Made by a program: the position numbers and the translations under genes
Notes under the pieces: model-generated
Database searches by the model: none
Told to the model about the DNA's origin: nothing
The model's input: the letters and a program-made list of their open reading frames with translations, nothing else
Source: Bacteroidota bacterium
GTDB taxonomy: Bacteria > Bacteroidota > Bacteroidia > Bacteroidales > VadinHA17
Assembly (NCBI GenBank): GCA_030613125.1
Contig: JAUWMO010000193.1
Location: forward strand, 1 to 6,629
Length of the DNA stretch: 6,629 nt
Direction: 5' to 3'
Part shown: positions 1 through 5,276 of the stretch, piece by piece
How positions within the stretch are numbered: position 1 is the first letter of the stretch
How the letters are laid out: each line of letters starts with the position of its first letter

Positions 1-806
1 TGGTATTTTCCTTCCTGGGGGAACATGTCAATAGTGCCGAGGCATTTTTTTGGATTTCCGGTTTTTAGTGCATCCGTGATTGAATTATATGACAGGTCTG
101 TATTAAATATATTGGCATTTCTTCCGAGTTTTTCCGGTGAATGCGCATCGGAATTGGCCATAAGGGTATATTTATCCAGGAAGCTGCACATCCAGTTCAT
201 TGGTGGATCGGTTGAAAGTCCTGTTTCGATTGCATGAATATTTGGTGAGAGATCTTCAAAACATTCTTCCACCGAATCAAATCCTGATTTTGAACCTAAT
301 ACGGAAAACCAGGGTGTCCAGATATGTGCCGGCACAAAAAAAATATCTTCCGAACTATCAAGACATAACTCGAGCAAATCCCTGCTATCCAGCCCTAATA
401 TTGGCCTGCCATCGGAAGTTATATTAAAACCGAGGTTTATCAGCTTGTTCTGTATTGTTTCAGCAACTTCAAAGGAAGGAGCAAACACAACATTATGTAC
501 TTTCCTTACCTTTCCGTTTTTCTTGTATATATTGCTTATTTCTGCTGTAAGAATAAACCGTACATCATCTTCAACCGGAAAATAAATTTTCTTTTTATAT
601 TCCTGCTTCACTTTAAACAGTCCTTCTTCAGCAGGTTCAAAATGTTCCTTCAACTCCTGTATCCAACCGGGGTGGGTAAAATCGCCGGTACCCACAACTT
701 TTATTCCTTTCAATCGTGCCCAGTAATCCAGGAAATCCGGACGAAGCTCTTTGCTGGTAGCTATAGAATAATGCGAATGTATGTGAAAATCACCGATGAA
801 TTTCAT
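1..806 (-). CDS. PHP-domain endonuclease Q family protein (N-terminal 268 residues, partial)
   Basis: The minus-strand frame is open from ATG at 804-806 to the left edge (268 codons), so the C-terminus lies outside the window. The protein begins MKFIGDFHIHSHYS. PHP metal-site residues are visible in order: H8 and H10 (HIH), D42 (GTGDFTHPGW), E89 (TAEIS), H104 (HNVVF), H161 (PAHIWTPW) and D220/H222 (NSDAHSP), followed by LGRN. The HIH start, the GTGDFTHP block, PAHxxTPW and the NSDAHSP-xx-LGR ending are typical of the EndoQ/TIGR00375 family. Studied archaeal and bacterial members nick DNA 5' of deaminated bases (uracil, hypoxanthine, xanthine) or abasic sites. Known members are about 400 residues with a C-terminal zinc-binding region, which would fall outside. 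The ATG is the only start that keeps the conserved N-terminus. It is divergent from the gene at 941, with a 134-bp gap. Family assignment is strong; substrate specificity is inferred. Confidence 0.85.
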   Translation of the reverse strand, partial: MKFIGDFHIHSHYSIATSKELRPDFLDYWARLKGIKVVGTGDFTHPGWIQELKEHFEPAEEGLFKVKQEYKKKIYFPVEDDVRFILTAEISNIYKKNGKVRKVHNVVFAPSFEVAETIQNKLINLGFNITSDGRPILGLDSRDLLELCLDSSEDIFFVPAHIWTPWFSVLGSKSGFDSVEECFEDLSPNIHAIETGLSTDPPMNWMCSFLDKYTLMANSDAHSPEKLGRNANIFNTDLSYNSITDALKTGNPKKCLGTIDMFPQEGKY

Positions 807-896
807 TGGCAGGGATTTGAAAACTTAAAGATAGTAAGAATCTATTCTCATTACATTTTTTATAAAACATATTGAAATGTTTTGAATCAATATATA

Positions 897-904
897 TAAT
901 TTTG
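897..904 (+). promoter_or_regulatory. Bacteroidota -7 element (TAATTTTG) for the 941 cluster
   Basis: TAATTTTG is an exact match to the Bacteroidota -7 consensus TAnnTTTG and lies 36 bp before the ATG at 941. The -33 box is weaker: ATTG at 871-874 gives a 22-bp spacer, and a TTTG at 881-884 is too close. It would serve the membrane protein/ATPase/GTPase cluster. Confidence 0.4.
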
Positions 905-940
905 GTAATCGTTAACTAACTTTTTTATCAATAGAATAAA

Positions 941-1243
941 ATGTACATAAAAACAGCGTTGCTCATCTCAATATGTCTGCAGATAATAGCTGCGATATTA
1001 GCTATTAATCTTACTAAAGCGGCAAAATACAACAAATCCTGGATCTTGCTGACACTTGCCTTATTATTAATGGCATCACGAAGGCTAATAGAATACCTCC
1101 CTTATATATATAAAGATATTACGGAAGAAATTTCTTTAATTAACAGTTGGATAGGTGTAATAATCTCGTTTTTAATCACCGCCGGATTCATTTATATCAG
1201 GAGGATCTTTAATATGATAAAACGGGCAGAAGCGAACCTGTGA
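941..1243 (+). CDS. Small three-helix membrane protein resembling a sensor-kinase input module
   Basis: This 100-residue protein is almost entirely membrane segments: helix 1 at about residues 5-24, helix 2 at about 34-51, helix 3 at about 68-88, then a basic cytoplasmic tail (IRRIFNMIKRAEANL). The middle block SWILLTLALLLMASRRLIEY resembles the N-terminal membrane module that precedes PAS/histidine-kinase domains in many environmental bacteria (pattern LxLALxLMAxRR). That resemblance is from memory of the family, not a search. Here the module stands alone with no kinase attached. The stop codon overlaps the GTG of the ABC ATPase (GTGA, 1240-1243), so the two are probably translationally coupled. 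The leader is A-rich with no clear Shine-Dalgarno. A likely role is anchoring or signalling for the downstream ATPase, but the function is unknown. Confidence 0.7.
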   Translation: MYIKTALLISICLQIIAAILAINLTKAAKYNKSWILLTLALLLMASRRLIEYLPYIYKDITEEISLINSWIGVIISFLITAGFIYIRRIFNMIKRAEANL

Positions 1244-1983
1244 ACAAAATTGAAATAAACAAGGGTGAAATAATAGGTATTGTCGGGCTTACCGGTAGCG
1301 GTAAAAGTTGTCTTATTGAAGATATTGAGCAAATGGCCCAGCAAGATACACCTTCAGGGAGAAAGATACTGTTAAACAGAACCGAACCCGACGAAGAAAT
1401 CAGGACAAACCCAAAAAAGAAACTAGTAGCCCAACTCTCACAGAATATGAACTTTTTGGCCAATATGTCTGTCGAAGATTTCCTGAGGTTGCATGCCAAA
1501 TGCCGTGGCAAAAATATAAATCTGGTAGACGAAGTTATCAGGAAAGCAAATACATTGACTGGTGAGCCAATAAAAAAAGATAATAACCTTACCATATTAA
1601 GCGGAGGACAGTCCAGGGCATTAATGGTAGCCGATGTTGCATTGATTAGCAACTCACCCATTGTGCTGGTTGATGAAATTGAAAACGCAGGAATAAAGAA
1701 ACATGAAGCGTTAAAATTACTTTCCGGAAATGGAAAGATCATCCTTGTAGTAACACATGACCCTGTTCTTGCTTTAGCAACAGCTAAAAGAATTGTTATG
1801 AAAGACGGGGGAATGCAGAAAATAATCGAAACAACCGAACTGGAAAAAATAATATCGAACCAATTATCAGATATTGATGCCAAATTAATGGATATTCGCG
1901 AGAAAGTTCGTTTTGGTGAAGAAATTTCTGAAAGTATTTTTGTTAATGCCCCGCAGGTGCAGTCCCTGGCTTATATCAATTGA
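1240..1983 (+). CDS. Stand-alone ABC-type ATPase (no permease partner)
   Basis: This 247-residue soluble ATPase has all the main ABC motifs: Walker A GLTGSGKS (16-23), a probable Q-loop at about Q65-Q68, the signature LSGGQ (120-124), Walker B IVLVDE with catalytic E146, and the H-loop VVTHDP (H173). A charged, probably helical tail (about 199-230) follows. Only 15 residues precede Walker A, so the usual aromatic A-loop strand is missing. The frame is closed by a TAA at 1210-1212, and GTG 1240 is the only reasonable start, so this is not a misplaced start. The stretch around Walker B (SNSPIVLVDEIENAGI) differs from classical transporter subunits, which have DEPTSGLD there. No large permease is encoded nearby. 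With the overlapping small membrane protein and a GTPase 33 bp downstream, a role in energising cofactor or metalloprotein maturation is more likely than classical import, but this is inference. Confidence 0.8.
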   Translation: MNKIEINKGEIIGIVGLTGSGKSCLIEDIEQMAQQDTPSGRKILLNRTEPDEEIRTNPKKKLVAQLSQNMNFLANMSVEDFLRLHAKCRGKNINLVDEVIRKANTLTGEPIKKDNNLTILSGGQSRALMVADVALISNSPIVLVDEIENAGIKKHEALKLLSGNGKIILVVTHDPVLALATAKRIVMKDGGMQKIIETTELEKIISNQLSDIDAKLMDIREKVRFGEEISESIFVNAPQVQSLAYIN

Positions 1984-2016
1984 TTTTTTTCGTTCATTAT
2001 TATAATTCATGTTTTT

Positions 2017-2334
2017 ATGAAAATGGTTATTGTAGCCGGAACACCCGGTGCCGGGAAGACATCCGTATTAATTTATGCATTAAAACACCTTATTAAAAAA
2101 GGCTTTAATCCCACTGTTGCTAAAATAGATTGTCTCTATACCGATGATAACCTAAGGTTTGAAAAACTTGGAATACCCACTTTAGTAGGGCTGTCAAAGG
2201 ATATGTGCCCCGACCATTTTTCAATCTATAACACAGGAGAAATGATTGATTTTGCAAGAACACAAAGCTCCGATTTGCTTGTAATTGAAACAGCTGGTTT
2301 ATGTCACCGTTGTTATTGTCGGGCCATGCCATAG
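2017..2334 (+). CDS. CobW/HypB-like P-loop GTPase, truncated after its first half
   Basis: The 105-residue product begins as a clear P-loop metallochaperone-type GTPase: GTPGAGKT (8-15), KIDC (37-40), a CPDH motif (64-67), and Walker B/G3 DLLVIETAG (86-94), followed by CHRC (96-99). The CPDH and CxxC pairs suggest metal binding. Related GTPases continue for roughly another 100 residues, including the G4 base-recognition motif (NKxD/TKxD). Here the frame turns into YCRAMP and stops at TAG 2332-2334, so guanine recognition is lost. No other frame downstream supplies the missing part, which points to a deletion or rearrangement at about 2314-2335 rather than a single-base frameshift. It lies 33 bp after the ABC ATPase in the same orientation. 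It is probably a pseudogene or a non-functional fragment; a natural short form is less likely. Confidence 0.75.
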   Translation: MKMVIVAGTPGAGKTSVLIYALKHLIKKGFNPTVAKIDCLYTDDNLRFEKLGIPTLVGLSKDMCPDHFSIYNTGEMIDFARTQSSDLLVIETAGLCHRCYCRAMP

Positions 2335-2335
2335 A

Positions 2336-2569
2336 ATGAATCCTGATTTTAATTTTATTGAACTGGGTACATGCATGGTGGTTTCATTTGAGGGCGCTGT
2401 TGAAGGAAAATCACCTAAAGTGGGACAAACAGTTAAATTTTTACCCAACCATTGTATGATGAGAAAAGTACATTCAGGTGTAGTGGTGCAGATTGAAGGC
2501 AGAAACGTAAAAATCGATTGTATTGATCTTAAAGTTTGGGAACATACAAAATGCCTGTCCGAAACTTGA
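2336..2569 (+). CDS. Small uncharacterised beta-rich protein or C-terminal gene remnant
   Basis: ATG 2336 lies 1 nt after the stop of the truncated GTPase and opens a 77-residue ORF; the same frame is open further upstream from about 2285. The sequence looks coding. Alternating strands such as CMVVSFEGAVEG, KVGQTVKFLPNHC and VHSGVVVQIEGRNVKIDCID suggest a small beta-barrel, and there are four cysteines (13, 40, 62, 73). The KVGxxVxFLPNHC block faintly recalls the C-terminal zinc-site strand of D-threonine aldolase/D-serine dehydratase enzymes, but the expected second ligand two residues after the His is missing, so I do not assign that family. It may be the tail of a gene joined to the GTPase by a deletion, or a real small gene. 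I do not recognise it. Confidence 0.45.
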   Translation: MNPDFNFIELGTCMVVSFEGAVEGKSPKVGQTVKFLPNHCMMRKVHSGVVVQIEGRNVKIDCIDLKVWEHTKCLSET

Positions 2570-2648
2570 CGGAAGTATCCGCCAGCTTTTCAAAAATTAT
2601 TTTTTTCTATATCCTGCAGGCTTTCATATCTATTGACTTTTAATTTTT

Positions 2649-2680
2649 TTTGTTAATATCACTTCTCTTTCTTATATTTA
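2649..2680 (+). promoter_or_regulatory. Bacteroidota promoter of the RDD gene (TTTG-N20-TATATTTA)
   Basis: TTTG at 2649-2652 and TATATTTA at 2673-2680 are separated by 20 bp, matching the Bacteroidota -33/-7 layout with one mismatch in the -7 box (final A for G). The predicted start of transcription, near 2687, leaves a short AT-rich leader before ATG 2703. The sucC promoter in this window has the same spacing. Confidence 0.5.
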
Positions 2681-2702
2681 TTTTTCATTAAAAATTATAC
2701 AA

Positions 2703-3197
2703 ATGGAAACCTTAACACCTGAAAAAAAAGAAGTGAGATATGCCGGATTCTGGCTTCGCTTCGTGGCTTACATTATTGATGACCTCATTCTTGGTTTTGT
2801 AAGTTTTATCGTCTCTCTGCCTTTTATCGGTGGCATTGTCTTTTCAGCTCTTGGCATGTCGAAATGCAGTGAATTTAATGATTCCACATTTCTGGGAATA
2901 GCCGGGATAGTAGGTTCGGTTTTTGCCCTGATATTGGTCAATGTTGCTGCCGGTTGGTTATATTATTCCCTTATGGAATCTTCTAAAACACAGGCTACAC
3001 TCGGAAAAATGGCTTTGAGCCTGAAGGTTACTGACCTTGAAGGCAATAAAATATCATTTGGAAGAGCAACTGGCAGATATTTCGGGAAGATCATCTCCGG
3101 AATGATCATGATGATTGGATATATTCTTGCAGGTATTACTGAGAAGAAACAAGCCCTCCATGATATGATGGCCGGATGTCTTGTAATCAGAGACTAA
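2703..3197 (+). CDS. RDD family membrane protein
   Basis: This 164-residue membrane protein shows the RDD-family hallmarks. An amphipathic N-terminus (RYAGFWLRFVAYIIDDLIL) carries R19 and the D26/D27 pair in the first membrane helix (about 20-48). A second helix lies at about 64-88, and a third, weaker one at about 128-146. Between the second and third is the conserved cytoplasmic stretch: QATLGKMALSLKVTD (97-111), then ISFGRATGRYFGKI, with the closing motif KKQALHDMMAGCLVI (148-162). Length and order are normal for a complete family member. RDD proteins are widespread and functionally diverse; some act in ion or osmolyte exchange, and most are uncharacterised. It is transcribed alone from its own promoter and followed by a hairpin at 3223-3247, so it is probably monocistronic. 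The specific substrate is unknown. Confidence 0.88.
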   Translation: METLTPEKKEVRYAGFWLRFVAYIIDDLILGFVSFIVSLPFIGGIVFSALGMSKCSEFNDSTFLGIAGIVGSVFALILVNVAAGWLYYSLMESSKTQATLGKMALSLKVTDLEGNKISFGRATGRYFGKIISGMIMMIGYILAGITEKKQALHDMMAGCLVIRD

Positions 3198-3222
3198 TTA
3201 TCCTATTTAGAAATTTGCCTTA

Positions 3223-3247
3223 TTCAGATGTCGTTTGACCATCTGAA
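3223..3247 (+). terminator. Hairpin after the RDD gene, possible weak terminator
   Basis: TTCAGATG (3223-3230) and CATCTGAA (3240-3247) are perfect 8-bp inverted repeats around a 9-nt loop. An alternative fold extends the stem with GTC/GAC by bulging one C. It lies 25 bp after the RDD stop and 38 bp before the next ATG. No T-run follows, so intrinsic termination is uncertain; it could equally be an mRNA-stabilising or attenuating structure for the Fe-S gene. Confidence 0.35.
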
Positions 3248-3285
3248 ATATTCTATGCTTATGGAAAAAAGGCTCATGACAATAA

Positions 3286-3825
3286 ATGTCAGAGCAAAAA
3301 ATTCCTTTGGAAATTAATACTATGGATGACAGGAACAGAGAGTATTCAAATGATGAGATAACAGTATTCTGGAGACCGGGCAAGTGTATTCATTCTTCCG
3401 TATGTTATACCAAATTACTTGAAGTATTCAACCCCATAAAAAGGCCCTGGGTAAACATGAATGGTGCACCCACCGATAAAATCATTGAAGTAATCAATAA
3501 ATGCCCCACAGAAGCCCTTATGTGGAAATGGAATGATGAAAAGAGGAACGAAAAAGTAACCCAGGCTGATACAAATCATATAAAAATCCGAAGACCATAT
3601 GATTATTATGAATACAGAAATGAACAGAAAAAATACGAATTGAAGCCTGTAAAGGTCAGGGTAATGAAAAACGGACCATTGGTTGTAGAGGGGAGTTTTA
3701 ATATTATCAATTATGACGGAGAAAATATAAAGTCAGCCGATTTTACATCACTGTGTCGCTGCGGACAGTCCAATTCAGTGCCTTTTTGTGATGGAATGCA
3801 CCGAAAGGCAGGATTTGAAGGATAA
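3286..3825 (+). CDS. Fer4_19 (YjdI-like) plus CDGSH iron-sulfur fusion protein
   Basis: The 179-residue protein has two Fe-S modules. Residues about 24-83 form a Fer4_19/YjdI-type single-cluster domain: VFWRPGKCIHSSVC (C34, H36, C40), RPWV (53-56) and NKCPTEAL (C73). Residues about 123-177 form a CDGSH domain with the full C-x-C-x2-S-x3-P-x-C-D-G-x-H pattern (C157, C159, S162, P166, C168, H172), the three-Cys/one-His ligand set of a 2Fe-2S cluster. The linker (about 84-122) is charged and tyrosine-rich. No signal peptide or membrane segment is present, so it is cytoplasmic. CDGSH proteins are linked to redox sensing and Fe-S transfer; the bacterial fusion has no defined reaction. The start at 3286 lacks a strong ribosome site, and Met13 (3322) is an alternative that keeps both domains. 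The stand-alone CDGSH gene at 4154 is its closest partner. Confidence 0.88.
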   Translation: MSEQKIPLEINTMDDRNREYSNDEITVFWRPGKCIHSSVCYTKLLEVFNPIKRPWVNMNGAPTDKIIEVINKCPTEALMWKWNDEKRNEKVTQADTNHIKIRRPYDYYEYRNEQKKYELKPVKVRVMKNGPLVVEGSFNIINYDGENIKSADFTSLCRCGQSNSVPFCDGMHRKAGFEG

Positions 3826-3850
3826 TGTTAGTTTAATGTTAACTATCAAT

Positions 3851-3878
3851 TGTTATATGTTAACTGTTATTTGTTAAA
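3851..3878 (+). repeat. Four tandem 7-bp units TGTTAnn
   Basis: Four consecutive heptamers, TGTTATA, TGTTAAC, TGTTATT and TGTTAAA, stand head to tail. Two isolated TGTTA copies precede them at 3826-3830 (directly after the stop codon) and 3837-3841. The array is AT-rich and non-coding. It may be a slippage-prone tract or a degenerate binding array; no function is evident. Confidence 0.6.
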
Positions 3879-3907
3879 CTTTAATTGTTTTATATCAATC
3901 GTGTCAA

Positions 3908-4105
3908 TTAGCTTTTAACTAATAACTTTGGGCCCCTTCCGAAAAGTAAGTTTCTCGCCACAAAGACTCAATTCCGATAGCTATCGGCACAAAGAAACAC
4001 TAAGCTTAAGATTCTGGATTTCTTTTCTTTGTGAATCTTGGTGTCTGAGTGGCAAAATTCGTAGTTTAATACTTTTCGGAGTGGACTCAACTTTTAGCTT
4101 TTAAC
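3908..4105. mobile_element. MITE-like inverted-repeat element with 12-bp flanking direct repeats
   Basis: This element fills most of the 328-bp gap between the two CDGSH genes. Perfect 11-bp inverted repeats TCCGAAAAGTA (3938-3948) and TACTTTTCGGA (4070-4080) extend outward imperfectly to about 3925 and 4093 (11 of 17 matching). Inside, GCCAC (3957-3961) pairs with GTGGC (4049-4053), and the flanking CACAAAG/CTTTGTG-rich arms are partly complementary, a style common in Bacteroidota intergenic repeats. A perfect 14-bp palindrome sits in the left arm at 3974-3987. Identical 12-bp direct repeats TTAGCTTTTAAC bracket the element (3908-3919 and 4094-4105) and look like a target duplication. No transposase is encoded, so it would be non-autonomous. 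That it is a repeat is well supported; its mobility is inferred. Confidence 0.55.
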
Positions 4106-4153
4106 AACCAGTAAAATGCGGCAACAATTCTAATAAAACAAGATGCAGGCACT

Positions 4154-4354
4154 ATGGCCAATAAGGAGAAAAAGATCGCAGAGTTCCACCTCAGAGAAAA
4201 CGGACCGATAAAAATAACCGGTGATTTTATTTTGATAGACTCGGGGGGAAATGAAATTAAAAGCATCAATGAAGTTTATATTTGCCGATGTGGTGCATCA
4301 GGTAAAATGCCCTATTGTGACGGAGCACATAGAAAAACAGGTGTGAAGAAGTAG
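4154..4354 (+). CDS. Stand-alone CDGSH iron-sulfur domain protein
   Basis: This is a 66-residue single-domain CDGSH protein. The cluster motif is complete: C44, C46, S49, P53, C55-D-G and H59 (CRCGASGKMPYCDGAH), giving three-Cys/one-His coordination of a 2Fe-2S cluster. The N-terminal RENGPIKITGDFILIDSGG strand region precedes it. It aligns along its whole length with the C-terminal domain of the fusion protein encoded at 3286 (NGP-x5-G-x-F opening, CRCG, CDGxHRK ending), so the two are paralogues or a recent pair. There is no signal peptide or membrane anchor. Small soluble CDGSH proteins are redox-active; a specific partner is not known. Its leader consists of the right edge of the inverted-repeat element and lacks an obvious Shine-Dalgarno, so expression may depend on read-through from 3286 or on sequences within the element. 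Confidence 0.88.
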   Translation: MANKEKKIAEFHLRENGPIKITGDFILIDSGGNEIKSINEVYICRCGASGKMPYCDGAHRKTGVKK

Positions 4355-4396
4355 GCAATATATTGTATGCAATACACAATATTTATCCCCACCTCA

Positions 4397-4411
4397 GTCT
4401 GATACTCAGAC
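4397..4411. repeat. Small perfect inverted repeat (GTCTGA/TCAGAC)
   Basis: GTCTGA (4397-4402) and TCAGAC (4406-4411) form a 6-bp stem with a 3-nt loop, in the gap after the CDGSH gene. A longer AT-rich imperfect hairpin precedes it at 4357-4383 (10 of 12 pairs). Neither is followed by a T-run, so a terminator is not established. The rest of the 183-bp gap shows no gene. Confidence 0.3.
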
Positions 4412-4537
4412 AAGAAGAACAATTTCAGTCAGGTTGTTTAGTAACCTTATATGAACCTCCCCCCTACAAATGGTGAGGAATTATTTCCCTGAATAACCTG
4501 CAGCAAACCAATACCAGGCTACTCAGGATATTTTCAT

Positions 4538-5116
4538 TTGGTTGTATCATCTGATAAATACATTTGGGTTACTACCAATGGATATGCCTTACGTTGTTCA
4601 AGGGATGGTGGTGAAACATGGACCTGTGATTCCATAGGATTAGCACCCAAAGAATTATTGGGAGATGTATTCAGGCTAAGCAATGGTACACTTTTATTTC
4701 ATTCCCTGAATTGCAATTTAAACAAATCAGAAAATGATGGTAAAACCTGGTTACCTGTTCAAGCTCCCGAATATTCTATAAAACTCTATGTTACTGAAAA
4801 GGATGAAATCATCATTTGTAACCAGGATGGTGGTTTCTCGATTTATAAATCCACCGATCTGGGCCAACATTTTCATCGCGTATACTCAGTCTGGCCAGAA
4901 TTTGGTACTTTAATGGACCATATTTTCCATAAATTCAAAAATTCTTATTACGTAATGATCCCTGGATATGGGATTCTGAAGACTGATGATTTTAACACTT
5001 TCGAGGTATATTGGCACAATACCAACCTGAATAATTTATTTATGGACCATAACGGAGTACTTATAGCTAAAGACTGGAACCATGATAAAGTATATTATCG
5101 GAAGAATAGCGACTAA
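4538..5116 (+). CDS. Asp-box (BNR) repeat beta-propeller protein, probably a fragment
   Basis: The product carries beta-propeller Asp-boxes of the S-x-D-x-G-x-T-W type: SRDGGETW (21-28), SENDGKTW (64-71) and the weaker STDLGQHF (105-112). A degenerate KTDDFNTF follows at 148-155. Such repeats occur in sialidases, sortilin-like and YCF48-like propellers and many secreted Bacteroidota lipoproteins, usually six or seven blades in 300-400 residues. Here only about four are present. The start shown is a TTG. The same frame stays open to 4493 and still looks coding, and it is blocked by TGA 4490-4492, with a short in-frame ATG ORF (4451) before it. No signal peptide or lipobox is found. The C-terminus ends at KVYYRKNSD, exactly where the next Asp-box should continue. 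It is probably a decayed remnant truncated at both ends; a catalytic sialidase is not supported. Confidence 0.6.
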   Translation: MVVSSDKYIWVTTNGYALRCSRDGGETWTCDSIGLAPKELLGDVFRLSNGTLLFHSLNCNLNKSENDGKTWLPVQAPEYSIKLYVTEKDEIIICNQDGGFSIYKSTDLGQHFHRVYSVWPEFGTLMDHIFHKFKNSYYVMIPGYGILKTDDFNTFEVYWHNTNLNNLFMDHNGVLIAKDWNHDKVYYRKNSD

Positions 5117-5276
5117 ATTTGTTTGATTTCATGAAAAGGGACATTCGTAAAAAAGGAAAACAGGTTGTCTTAACAAAAAAATATATCGTACCTAACGGCA
5201 CTTAATCATCTATTAACTACAATATTCTATTATTATTGAGTCCCAATCCAAATAATGGGTTTAGAGCTATGGCTGA

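Noticed and set aside
826..833. Possible minus-strand -7 element TATCTTTA before the PHP-domain gene
   Set aside because: One mismatch from consensus and well placed, but no TTTG box at the right distance; too weak in AT-rich DNA to list.
495..875. Plus-strand ORF of 126 residues
   Set aside because: Lies antisense to the conserved PHP-domain gene and has no protein-like features of its own.
1209..1883. 224-residue minus-strand ORF opposite the ABC ATPase
   Set aside because: Composition is the antisense shadow of a gene with clear ABC motifs; no recognisable domain and no plausible leader.
2336..2569. Identification as D-threonine aldolase/D-serine dehydratase C-terminus
   Set aside because: Only the LPNHC block is similar; the second zinc ligand and the typical closing strand are not in place.
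2570..2581. Possible terminator CGGA-AGTA-TCCG followed by T-rich sequence
   Set aside because: Only a 4-bp stem, and the T-rich run is not adjacent.
3826..4153. CRISPR array in the repeat-rich gap
   Set aside because: Repeats are a 7-bp tandem array and an inverted-repeat element; there are no regularly spaced 25-40 bp repeats or spacers.
4357..4383. AT-rich imperfect hairpin after the CDGSH gene
   Set aside because: 10 of 12 pairs but nearly all A-T, with no following T-run; chance level in this base composition.
5234..5276. Possible sucC terminator (CCCA/TGGG and AGC/GCT pairs)
   Set aside because: Stems of 3-4 bp with poor loops; not convincing on either strand.
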